From Gymnopus androsaceus JB14 (Eukaryota > Basidiomycota > Agaricomycetes > Agaricales > Omphalotaceae), in contig ML769421.1 of the NCBI GenBank assembly GCA_009733575.1, positions 1 to 64,000 of the forward strand: a DNA stretch of 64,000 nt, read 5' to 3'. Of the stretch, positions 23,456-33,298 are shown piece after piece (position 1 is the stretch's first letter; the number at the start of each line of letters is the position of its first letter). The notes under the pieces are model-generated. The model saw only the letters and a list, made by a program, of their open reading frames with translations. It was not told where the DNA came from and searched no databases. The position numbers and the translations under genes were made by a program.

Positions 23456-23887
23456 TCAATTTAAATAGCAAGGGTGCATTGTCAAAGATTCTGCAAAGAA
23501 AATACTCTCTATCTCTTGAAGGGCAACTGGTGTTTCTTGAAGTGATGCTGGAAGACAATTGAAGGATGGGATCTCCTTTTCTAATCAATCTATACAGATT
23601 TGGGGCAATGATAGGGGCAACAAAATAACAATGACAACAAAAAGAACCACCAACAATATGGCTTGGTTCAACAAAGTGATTCCCAATAGTAGGGCAAAAC
23701 CACTCAGGACTGCAGACAGTTTGCTTCCTGTACACTTGAGCTCACTTGCAACAGATGGTTGTTTCTCGGTGGTCACACTAGAATCCTTGAAACTAAACAA
23801 CAATTTGACTTGGTTTAAGTTGGGTTTTTCACAGTCATCAGGATTATAAATCTCTAATGCTGGGTGCAATAAACAACTCTCTTCCAT
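23456..23887 (-). CDS. Possible small single-pass membrane protein
   Basis: Exons 23887-23596 and 23547-23456 join in phase across a 48-base intron, giving 127 residues from the ATG (MEESCLL). The middle is strongly hydrophobic (SAVLSGFALLLGITLLNQ, then AILLVVLFVVIVILLPL), flanked by polar tails. No family recognised. Further 5' exons are possible. In an AT-rich decayed region this may be a fragment. Confidence 0.3.
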
Positions 23888-25060
23888 ACCACACAAAGTA
23901 TTACTTTGGTTCAAAAGGGAGTGGTATCTTTCCTGTCTCAGCCGTAGCTACATCAACAAGGATTTACACTGCAACAAATGAGGTCCAAAGGTAACTTGAT
24001 TTGCATAGGAAATATAGCTAGGCTTTTATACTACACTTGGCTAGACGCCAGTTAAATAATAAAGTGCTTTGAGAATCAGGAGAAACAGTACAACTTGTTT
24101 CAGAAAAGGAGAAATTATAATAAAATAGTCCATATATGCATATCTGTGCAACCCTAATGTCCGTCTGTTTGCTTCTTATGGTATTACACCCTATTTCTGT
24201 CTGGGTTATGCACCTCTGGTTCTTTCTTGGGTGACATGTACTGCTATGTAGCTGACGCATGCCTGGCACTGTGCTCACTAATCCCATCATATTTCTGTTT
24301 CTTGTTGTAGCTTATTACATTCTTCTTCTTTCCTTCCTCACTATTGTCATTCTTTGTTCTTGTAGCTTCCCAACCATATCCATATTTCTATGTTTCCAGA
24401 GTATATTCATGTAGAAAAACACCAACTAGTGCACGGTGTTGTTCTCCTAGCACGAACCTCTTTCTATTATGTGTTGTTTCCTCTGCTTCTTGGCAGACAC
24501 ATATGCCTTCCAAACCTGGTACACGTTGCCTCAAGGGCCTACATATGCTCTCCTGGATTTGTCGGTTCTTCCTTTCTCATTTTGTTCTTTTTGACATATG
24601 CCATTAGCCCCTGTTTGGCACCAAACAAAGTTATTAGCACATCCTTGGTATCAAGCCTTGAGGGAAGCCTTGGCTATCATTACAATCTTGACATCAGCCC
24701 ACTTGAATTGGTTCTGTCCCATTTTGCAAAGTCCATATCTTTTCCACAAATCCCTGAGTTACTTGTCTTCAGAGTGTATCCCTTTGGGCGTGAGTCAATG
24801 TGGGCAATATGCCTCTTTTAAATGAATGCTGGCGTTGACATGCCAGTGAGACTCTCTGCTACCAGACTACGGTTTCCTACAAACTACTTAGAGCTGATAT
24901 CCAATTTGATATCATGGCTCTGTTGGTCTGAGTACTTCCACACTTATTAGACTTGTTACAGCTACCAGCTCAGGCTCACTATAGCTCTCTTATACAGTCT
25001 CAAGAAGGGAACTTGTCAAGAATCATGTTCTTGAGGTCTTGCCAAAAAATCGGCGCATTA
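23888..25060. other. AT-rich stretch with uncertain fragments
   Basis: Overlapping open frames at 24344-24825 look faintly coding in more than one frame, but none carries a motif I can name and none links to splice partners. No gene is called. Confidence 0.4.
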
Positions 25061-25697
25061 ATGGTCCAGGTGTTCCTCAACAATATCTCAAGAACAACTT
25101 TGAATTTCTATTAGGTCTAAGTTAGAGAATTTATCTATAGAATATTTAAATTTTTTGGATATAGGTTACAAAATATATACATAGGAATTGGCTGCTATAT
25201 GAATATTTCATAGAAATTTCCAAAATCTACAGCCATGGATAATTTTTTTCAAGAAAAGCTGCACTCACCATTGGAAAGAGTGACATAAAAAATGGGGGTT
25301 GCAACTTTTCCCCCAGAAAACAATTGAATTTGATGCACTGCAAATGTGCAAGTTTTGGCTCATTTTGGTCATTTTGAGCATTTTTGGCATTTTAGAGCAT
25401 CTTCATGCAATAATGGGAGGTCAAATTAAATGATTTTCCTAGTGGATAAGTTGTAACCCCCGTTTTCAATGTTGCTCTTTCCAATGGTGAACACAGCTTT
25501 TCTTGAAAAAAAATTAACCATGGCTGCAGATTTTGGAAAATCTTATGAGATATTCATATAGCAGCCAATTCCCATGTATATATTTTGTAACCTATATCTA
25601 AAATGATAAATATTCTATAGATAAACTCTCTAACTTAGACCAAATGGAAATTCAAAGTCATTCTTGAGATATTGTCAAAAAAAAAACACCTGGACTG
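25061..25697. mobile_element. Foldback/MITE-like element, 637 bp, long inverted arms
   Basis: The two ends are inverted copies of each other over roughly 270 bases. The left arm opens with GTCCAGGTG (25064-25072), then TATCTCAAGAA, TCTAAGTTAGAGA, TAGGTTACAAAATATATAC, GGAATTGGCTGCTATATGAA and CACCATTGGAAAGAG. The same words return as reverse complements ending in CACCTGGAC at 25687-25695. The centre is short, AT-rich and non-coding. TTA lies just outside both ends (25058-25060, 25698-25700), a possible 3-base target duplication as made by PIF/Harbinger elements, though TTA is common in AT-rich DNA. It has no coding capacity and would be moved by a transposase elsewhere. Confidence 0.8.
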
Positions 25698-25720
25698 TTA
25701 CTTTCCAAGTGCCCTAGTAG

Positions 25721-26595
25721 TTCGGAAAGAGCCTACACAGTGTCAAACAGATTAGATTGGCGGGCAGGCTGCATGTGGATTGGCGCCCATGTCCTATACC
25801 TGTGGACACGACAAAGAACTAGAGAGAAAAAAGAGAATTTATTGCCTATTGTGCATACCTTGCGTGTAAAGGGAATACTATGCCAGTGGCTGGTTACTCG
25901 TAGTCTCCCGTAGGCAGACGATGTATATAGGTTACTCATTTTTCTTTTCAATTTTCAAGTTGGTGGCACGTTCGAATACCACATTGGACTGATAACAAGG
26001 CTATCTCCCTCGGGCCGTGAATTATGCAAGGAGAAGTTGAAAGTCATCATGCTTTGTTTACAATACTAGATGTCTTGTTAGAAAGGTACATCAGCATGTA
26101 GAACCGTCAGAGGTCTTAGGTGCCAGGGCATCACCTCACTTGGAACTGTGTAGATCCGACACGAAACTGTTTTGAGAGTACACTGATAGCTCAATGATTC
26201 TCCTGCGGAGCTATCGCGGATCGCGTACATACCAACTTTTCCTTGTACCTTTGGATTAAGATTCGTACTGAGGATTTATTTGAGACGGGAGCAGGTTCAT
26301 TTTCCCAAAGTTTCCATTTTGCGAACTCGTACTCGTTCTGAGCGACTTGGATATTAGTTCCTAGGGTTGAAATGTCGCATGAAGTGCAAAAATGGCAGCT
26401 TACTGGATCCCTGTGCTTGTGCAAAGCATCAGCAAAACACGAACTTGACGAAGGTTTTTCATAAGTTGTTTTGATGTTTAGCGCAAATGGCGTAATTACT
26501 CCCGCACCCTGCACCTAAAGTTCAACTCGTCGTGTCCTGTACGCGTCTTGTCTCGAGCATTCAGGCTATTTTAAAATAGACCACAATCTAGTTGC
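25721..26595 (-). repeat. Orphan F-box upstream region
   Basis: Matches the upstream flank of F-box copy 2 in stretches from 28740 to 29160 (GCAGGCTGCATGTGGATT, GACGAAGGTTTT, CCTGTACGCGT, TTTTAAAATAGACCA), with insertions. No F-box coding sequence is attached. It is best read as the original upstream region of F-box copy 1, pushed away by the AT-rich block. Confidence 0.65.
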
Positions 26596-27362
26596 GGCGC
26601 GTGAGGCTATTCAGTTCTAAAAATCAACACAAATTTAGCTGTCGAGCAGTGCGACTAGAAAAACGCATACCCTTGTCGTGTAACTAAACTGTAATACCTC
26701 ACGTTCACATAGTTTGGGAAGTTGGTAGGAACAGACCGGCTGCGTCAGAGCCGCCATAAATACTCTGTTGCAAAGTATTAGGGGCCCATTAAGCTGAAGA
26801 GGCTCAGATAGAGGAGGATAGAGGAGCAGTGATAGTAGATTTTGAGGACGTGTTTCTTGAGAAAGCTAACGCAATTGTTTGGATGGGACAAGAAAGCATC
26901 CTGCTTTTAATGCCCCAAGATAATCACCCTTGCGGTACAGTGGTGGTGGTGGTCTTGAAACAAAGTGAGACCGTCTTGATCAGCATTTACTATGATTTAG
27001 ATCAGATACTTACGTCTTAATCCGTAAAACATAAGCGGAAATCCCCTGCGTTCATGCTACTGAATATACGCATACATCCTGATTCATTTACAGTAGAAAA
27101 ACGGCAAATAAACCGGTAGTATTGACCATTTTCAGAAAGCATTTATTCTACCAGTATCTGTAAGTGTCGCATTCCCGCATTCTCCAGCTGGCGACTTGCA
27201 TCATCAGAATCTCAACACGCTGGTCGAGCTCGGAGGCGCGAAACTTTCAGCTCTCAAAATGGGCCAAATTGCTAACATATTCAACATGCTATTAGTATTA
27301 CATGCAGATAACAAGCTAAACCAAACTGCTAGCTATATATTAATCTTAGAGTATAGTAACTG
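26596..27362. other. Intergenic region, no gene seen
   Basis: It ends in the 3' flank of F-box copy 2 (27180-27360), which matches the 3' flank of copy 1. One short open frame at 26829-27020 is uncorroborated. Confidence 0.5.
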
Positions 27363-28660
27363 TCACGGAGTCAGGATGAACCCCCAACGACCAGTCCCCT
27401 GTACAAGATAGGTGTTCAACTTCACTTTGAGTGAAGTTGCATGCAAGTGCAAAACATCACGAAATCGGTGGACCAGTACTTCATCCACCACGGTTCCGTA
27501 TAGACGCAGATTTTCCACTCCAGAGTATGTTTGGAGATAATCGATTAATTCTGCAGTCACCGGGGCATGAATATGCCTCAACTTTATCCGATAATGACCC
27601 AAAATGGCCCATAGCCCCTCATCATTGTTCGTGAGGGCTGGGGGCCAGTAAACGGACGGTCCTAAAGGAGAATTTATGTCCAAATTTGTTAGATTTTTCA
27701 AGTGAATTCCAGATGCATGATCGATTTGGAGATTCTGCACATCTGTATGGAGGGAAAGTTTCCTAAGTTTAAGCGGTTGTGTGGTAGGAAAGCTCCGTAG
27801 AAAATACCCCAAAGAAAGTTTCCCATTATCCCTGCATACAAGAGGAAGAGAGAGCTCTTCCAACTCCGGGCTGTTCCTCACCACAACGATGAGTGGGTCA
27901 ATGACAGCAAACCAGAATTTCTCGCTACCAAACCCGGTGAATGATAAGGATTTTAGACCATGAAGATTTTCAAGTCCAAATCGGGTATTCTTCAATAGAT
28001 AGCTCCAATAAGGGTAGCATACGTTAAATGTGAACGTATCCAGTGCAGGAAGGCTAGCCAGAAGTTTTAGGATAGAGTCGAAATTGAGGCTTGTTCCGTT
28101 ATTAGACCGATCTCCCGAAATTGGTCTAACAGTCCATCTATGTGTGATGCGTCAATCAGAACTGAACGCGGTCGGTATATCAGGTATATCTCTTGAAATC
28201 TCACCGCACAGAATTTACTTTATCCAATGACAATATAACATCCCTCAATTCGTTCAGAGGCTTTTCGGCTGATGGTCCGAACAGATCTGGGAGATTAATC
28301 CGGTCTTTCCATCGCTTTGTTGGACCCAGTTTGTCATTGGGGTAGTATGGTTGGTCGGTGGTTATGAAGAGGCTTCGAGCATATTGGAGCTGGGATTTGG
28401 ATGGTTTAACTTTGTGTTCATTACATATGAATCGAATGCTGTCATTGAACAGCTTGATTTCAACAGTAGCATAGAGTGTCGGGTCAACAAGGGGATGCAA
28501 CTTCCTAGCAGCAGAGCTCAACGTTTGTAGGTCTGGTGTCTGCCCCGGAGGTTAGTTTCCTATACGATTTGATGAAGTTTTTACTGACTTCGAGAAGATC
28601 AATGATCTTGTAAAGAAGTTCGTTAGGGAGATCCAGCAGGGAGACTGACTCGGAAAGCAT
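27363..28660 (-). CDS. F-box protein, family A copy 2, 393 aa
   Basis: Exons 28660-28589, 28539-28205 and 28137-27363 close exactly (1182 coding bases). The F-box is LLDLPNELLYKIIDLLE; the second exon encodes EIKLFNDSIRFICNEHKV and RWKDRINLPDLFGPSAEKPL; the third is LRR-like (LENLHGLKSLSFTGFG, NSPELEELSLPL, LIDYLQTYSGVENLRLYG). Same architecture and unusual GTCAGT first donor as copy 1. It differs at the C-terminus (KVKLNTYLVQGTGRW). Likely a substrate adaptor of an SCF ligase; both copies intact suggests both are kept. Confidence 0.82.
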
Positions 28661-28739
28661 GGTGGGGTACGGCTCGAGGTACGGGAGAAAATGCAGATGA
28701 ATAAGTAGCTGCTGAAACGTGACATGCACAGCTGTGCAT

Positions 28740-29715
28740 GTTTTGTAGTTCGGAAGGAGACGACGTCAAATAAATTCAACGCGACAGGCTGCATGTGGAT
28801 TAGCGCCTGGCATGGCCTGTGGACGCGACGAAGAACTTGAGGAAAAAAGAGAAAGGGAGAGTTTATTAGGTACCTATCGCGCATAACTTGCAGTGATGGG
28901 ATACTGCGGCATAAGTAGTATACGACTATGCTGTGCGGCCATCGATGAATGAGGATAAGATTTCGACTCGTTCTAAGCGGCTTGAATATTGATTCCTGCG
29001 CGTAAAAAATGGCGGGTTATTGCTGTAAGGATTCCTACGCTGACCAGTGACGAAGGTTTTCACAAGTTCTTTACTTGTTTAGCGCCTATAAATCAATCCC
29101 CCTGTACTACTACGAGTCCTGTACGCGTTTGCCTGGCAGTCCTCGGCTATTTTTAAAATAGACCATTTAATAGTTATTGCTTCTTGACTGTGCTCCGCTC
29201 CGATCCGCGGACATACTTACTTTCTCTCCACGCGACAACCTTTCCCTCCTTCATCGCACTCCGACACCTGTCCGAGACGCACTGTGCGCCTCAAATGCCA
29301 GTCAAACACGGCGCATCACGACAATTCTCCGAATGTTTGAATTGAAATTTATATCTTCCCGCGGTTTGTTATCCATGTGAATGAAAAGGTTCGTCCTCTG
29401 CAAGTCCTCTGTCTTTAGTCCAAAGCGAAAACCAGGCATGAAAAGCTCTAAACAGGCGCACCAGCATTCTTCGTTGTCTTGACGTCAAGCTTTTATGTAC
29501 AAACAGCACCCTAGAACGCCACAACCGGGAAACTCCCACTTCCATCACCCAATTCGGTCTCGAACCTGCCTTCGGACGATGCCTGCGATGCAGCGTGTCC
29601 ACAAATTGCACGTGCGGACATTCCGAGTGAATTTAGCTCTCGGATTCTTCACTTTGCTTCTTTCCCTCCCTTGAGAACTATCCCCACCATCCTTGACTTG
29701 TTCTAGCGCTTCAGG
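28740..29715. other. Divergent intergenic region, F-box to BTB1
   Basis: The first part (to about 29165) is F-box family upstream sequence shared with 25721-26595. The remainder is unique DNA before the BTB gene; no further gene seen. Confidence 0.5.
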
Positions 29716-30754
29716 ATGTCAGACCGGACACTGGAATCCAGAGGCCACTTGAATATTGTTAAAAAGTATTATTTGGCTGGAGGAGATCTATACTTCCAGG
29801 TGAATCCTTAATATGATAATTTTTTAAAGTTCCGCCTAACTTTTCTTATCTTGGGAGGCAGGAAATGGTCTTTTCAAAGTTCATCGGTATTTTTTCGACC
29901 GAGAGTCGACAAAATTCCAGGAAATGTTATCTAGACCTCCGCCAACTGGTCAGTCAGTGTACGGCTCGTTGAACAACCCCATCGTCTTGGACGTATCGAG
30001 CGAAGACTTTCAATCTCTGTTATGGGTGTTTTACAATCCGTTGAGTGCTCCCCGTGACACGATACACTATTCCAGCTTACACTGTATCACTTTTTAGAAT
30101 GTATTCGTACGAGGAAGCCAAACTAGAGGACTGGGCGATCATACTTAACCTTGCATGTCGCTTCAAGTTTCCGGAAGTAAAGAAGCTCGCGATCCGACAT
30201 CTGGAGAAGATCGACCTAGAGTTGGTCGAGCGTATCTCTTTATACCAGGAATGCAGCGCCGATGAGGATGTCTTGATTCCATTGTATGCTCAATTATGTG
30301 CCCGTGATCGGACTCTCAGCTTGGTAGAAACGCACAAACTGGGATACGAAACCGCTGTCATGGTCTTCCAGGCGCGTGAGCACTTGCGCTCACCGTCAGA
30401 CCGAGGAAAGAGTCCCCTACCTGATGATGTCGAGGAAGGGGAGGTCGAAGATACCATTCGCGATCTCATGAAGGACCTGTTCATCGGGAGTGATCATCGT
30501 AAGAGCATTTCTGCTAGTGGCTGGGTGATCATTCCTCGCATTCAAACTCACCGCGCGAGAGCTGACATCTTTTCTTTCTAGGCTGCGGCATACGAAGAAG
30601 CATTAGCGGCGATAAATATGACACCCAAAGAACCCAAAACACGAAGTCTTCGCAGGATTTCAAGACCCGCCCCCCCTCCCGAAGAGCCGGATGGACTGAA
30701 CCAGAAGATGGAGACGATTACGGAAGTTTCCACTCTTCAGACTGGGAGGAATAG
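29716..30754 (+). CDS. BTB/POZ domain protein 1, 279 aa
   Basis: Exons 29716-29799, 29858-30039, 30098-30498 and 30582-30754 close in phase (840 bases). The BTB core is YYLAGGDLYF, then GNGLFKVHRYFFDREST, PIVLDVSSEDFQSLLWVFYNP, then the helical back half (LEDWAIILNLACRFKFPEVKKLAIRHLE). It is a small mushroom-type BTB protein; the family mediates dimerisation and sometimes Cullin-3 binding, but partners are unknown. The first acceptor is taken at 29857 rather than the CAG at 29862 because only that keeps the conserved frame. The C-terminus ends DYGSFHSSDWEE. Two relatives are in the window (31824, 43688), the next one only 1.1 kb downstream on the same strand. Confidence 0.82.
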
Positions 30755-31823
30755 CGTATCCTCAGATGGAGGCAGGCCTCGAGCTTCAAGTCCACAACAG
30801 AACGGAGGTGAGTCTATCAACTTGAGCCAAACTCCTGGTTTCCTGATGTATGTGTTAGTGAAGTCATCAGGTCAGACGCTGAAAAAGAACCAACTCACAT
30901 ACAAAAACCAACGGCAGAGGAGGAAATCCATTCGGAACACTCTAATGGGACTGATCTCGTAGCGCGACGACCTCCTCTGGATGAAACACGAAGTTCACGA
31001 AGTTCAATGAGATGGAGTAGGGCCCGAACTTTTAGGACTGTTTCTTCTGTTTCTGTCCCTCCTGTCCCTGGCTCATGGTCTGAATCCTGACCAGGATGAT
31101 GCTTTTTTTTCTTCTTTCGAATCATAAATAAATATAGTATAGACATTTACCTTGAACGTTTGAACGGCTGTTTGTATATGTAGTTTATTACCTGTTGTCG
31201 AAATGTACGTACGACCGTATCTTGTATCCAGAATTGCTCCAATTGGAATAAGTATTGCTAGTTGATACATACCTTTAGATTGAATGACTCTAAGAGCAAT
31301 CTATACGCGAGAATCTTAGCGAGAATAGCAAGACTCGGATAAGGCGTTGAGGTCAAAGCGTTAAACCAATGTTCTAAAATTTGCTTCCGCTTTGTCCGCC
31401 CCACTTTCTTTCCGCTGCCATAATCATCAAAGCTTGTATTATAGCTGCAACCTTTTCACCAGCCCAGCACCAGCCTCATCGCATCTTTGTTTGTTTGAGC
31501 TGGATACCAGCCTGATACCGGCCATGAACCGTGCGTCTGACTCAGACTCTGCCGTGTACCTCGAGTTCGGAGTACGAACTTGACGGCTCTCATGCAGCCA
31601 TCTGCAGGGAAAGCAAACGTCTGATCGAACGAAAGCCTATACAATTACAAAACAATGTTCAATGCTGGGATTGCTGGAACAATGGTTGGAACATGTGTAC
31701 TACACGTGTATCTAGCCGACCCTAGGGTTCAAATAGCCTCGAAATTATTTTCCCTCGTCCATTATTCGCCAACAAGATATACCCCGTCGTTCAGTCAACA
31801 GGACAGACGACCTCTTTCTTGAA
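30755..31823. other. Intergenic region between BTB1 and BTB2
   Basis: Short open frames at 30618-30962 are out of frame with BTB1 and lack domains. No RNA gene or repeat seen. Confidence 0.45.
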
Positions 31824-33298
31824 ATGTTTTCACATCAACCTTCAGATAACGAAGGATTCACGGCTTTGCGTCGTCACGACGAGTACTACCTCACTGGAGG
31901 TGATCTCTTTTTCTTGGTACGTTGACGGGACCAGCCAAATCATATCTCCAAACTTACTGTTTTTCATATCTGTTAGGTTGAACAAAACCATTTCCGTGTA
32001 CATAGATACTTTTTCGAGCGAGAAAGCCAGTTTTTCAAGGTTCAATTAGCGACTCCTGCCTCGCCTGGTGCGGCTCGACGAGGAACCTCCGAGTCAACTG
32101 CGATTGTTTTGGACAATGTGAAGAGCGATGATTTTGCGAGGCTCTTGTGGGTCTTCTATAACCCGTACGTTTCCAAGACTATTTAGTTCTGCGTGGAAAA
32201 TTAATAATGTGTTTCTAGTAAATATTCCTTGTACAAGGCCAAAGTCGAGCACTGGGTCGCGATTATGGCTCTAGCTCACCAGTGGGGATTCCACGAGGTC
32301 ATGAAGCTGTCAACAAGAGAAATAGAAAAGCTGGAGATGCCGGACATCGACCGCATTGTGGCCTACCATAACTTCGATATCGACCGAAGCCTTCTTATTC
32401 ATCGCTACGCGGCGTTGACAGCTAGAGAAGCCCCTCTGTCTTTGGAGGAGGGTATGGCCTTGGGAATGGATACCACGTTGAAGATTTTCCGAGCTCGAGA
32501 GGTGGCACGCGCGACTCCTGCTTCTGATGGCAGTCGAAGTCCCACCCATGTAGAGCTTCCAGATGGAGAGATGCAGAAACTGATTCTGGATCTCTTCGAG
32601 ATCTCTGAAGAGCCATTGCAGGACAATGAGCCCACGAGACCTCAAGTTTCGAAGCCATCACAGCCAGTCAAATCATCGAAACCAGCTGCGAAAGAGCAAC
32701 CTGCCGCCAAAACGAACGGTGCCTCTTCTACAACTACTCCCGCTCCTGCTGCTGCAGATTCCAAGCCTCCCACCGCCCCAAAGACTAATACTTGGGGTTC
32801 CGCTGCCGCTACGACCAAAGTTGGGGGGGCCAGCAATGCTCCAGCTACCGCGGCTACTACTCCCATTGTAGATACGTCCACGACGATCCCTGTCACCGCT
32901 ACAAATGCCGATGATACCAATAAGGATACCAATAAGGACACCGAAAAGGACATCGAAAAGGATACCGAAAAGGATACCAACAAGGATACCGAAAAGGAGA
33001 AGGCTTCTACAGGTGGATTGGTGATCCATTCTGATACCAAACTCATTGCAGACCTTGCTAACACATCTTTATCACGCCCACAGGTTCGACCAACACTTCG
33101 GGTGGACTCAGTATGGGTAACCCCTTCGGCAGCCTGTTCTCCCAGTCCTCTACCGATCCAGCTGGCGATGATGACAAGGACGCCACCACAGGCAACGGAA
33201 CCTCAGATCCCATTGCCTCCCTCGCCAAGTCCCCTGAAACCCCTCGAAGTCCCACTCCTTCTGGAGGAAAAAACAAAAAGAAGGTTTGGGGAAAATGA
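31824..33298 (+). CDS. BTB/POZ domain protein 2, 429 aa (minimum model)
   Basis: Exons 31824-31916, 31977-32164, 32219-33012 and 33084-33298 close in phase. The BTB part is YYLTGGDLFFLVEQNHFRVH, FFERESQFF, IVLDNVKSDDFARLLWVFYNP and WVAIMALAHQWGFHEVMKLS. After it come a Ser/Pro/Ala/Thr-rich linker, seven-odd near-perfect four-residue TxKD/TEKD repeats (32918-33000), and a tail rich in Gly, Ser and Lys ending in KKKVWGK. The TGA at 33296-33298 lies between two open regions; the acidic repeat region downstream may be part of the same protein. The intron 33013-33083 is needed to read GNPFGSLFSQSS; skipping it keeps a longer but less protein-like frame open. Confidence 0.78.

Noticed and set aside
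24344..24825. Overlapping plus-strand frames as a possible gene or retroelement piece
   Set aside because: No protease, reverse transcriptase, integrase or gag motif in any frame on either strand, so no element call is justified.
25058..25700. Calling the foldback element an LTR retrotransposon remnant
   Set aside because: The arms are inverted, not direct, and there is no primer-binding site or coding sequence.
30618..30962. Open frame after BTB1 as extra exon
   Set aside because: It is out of frame with the spliced BTB1 reading, which ends at a normal stop at 30754 within the same stretch.
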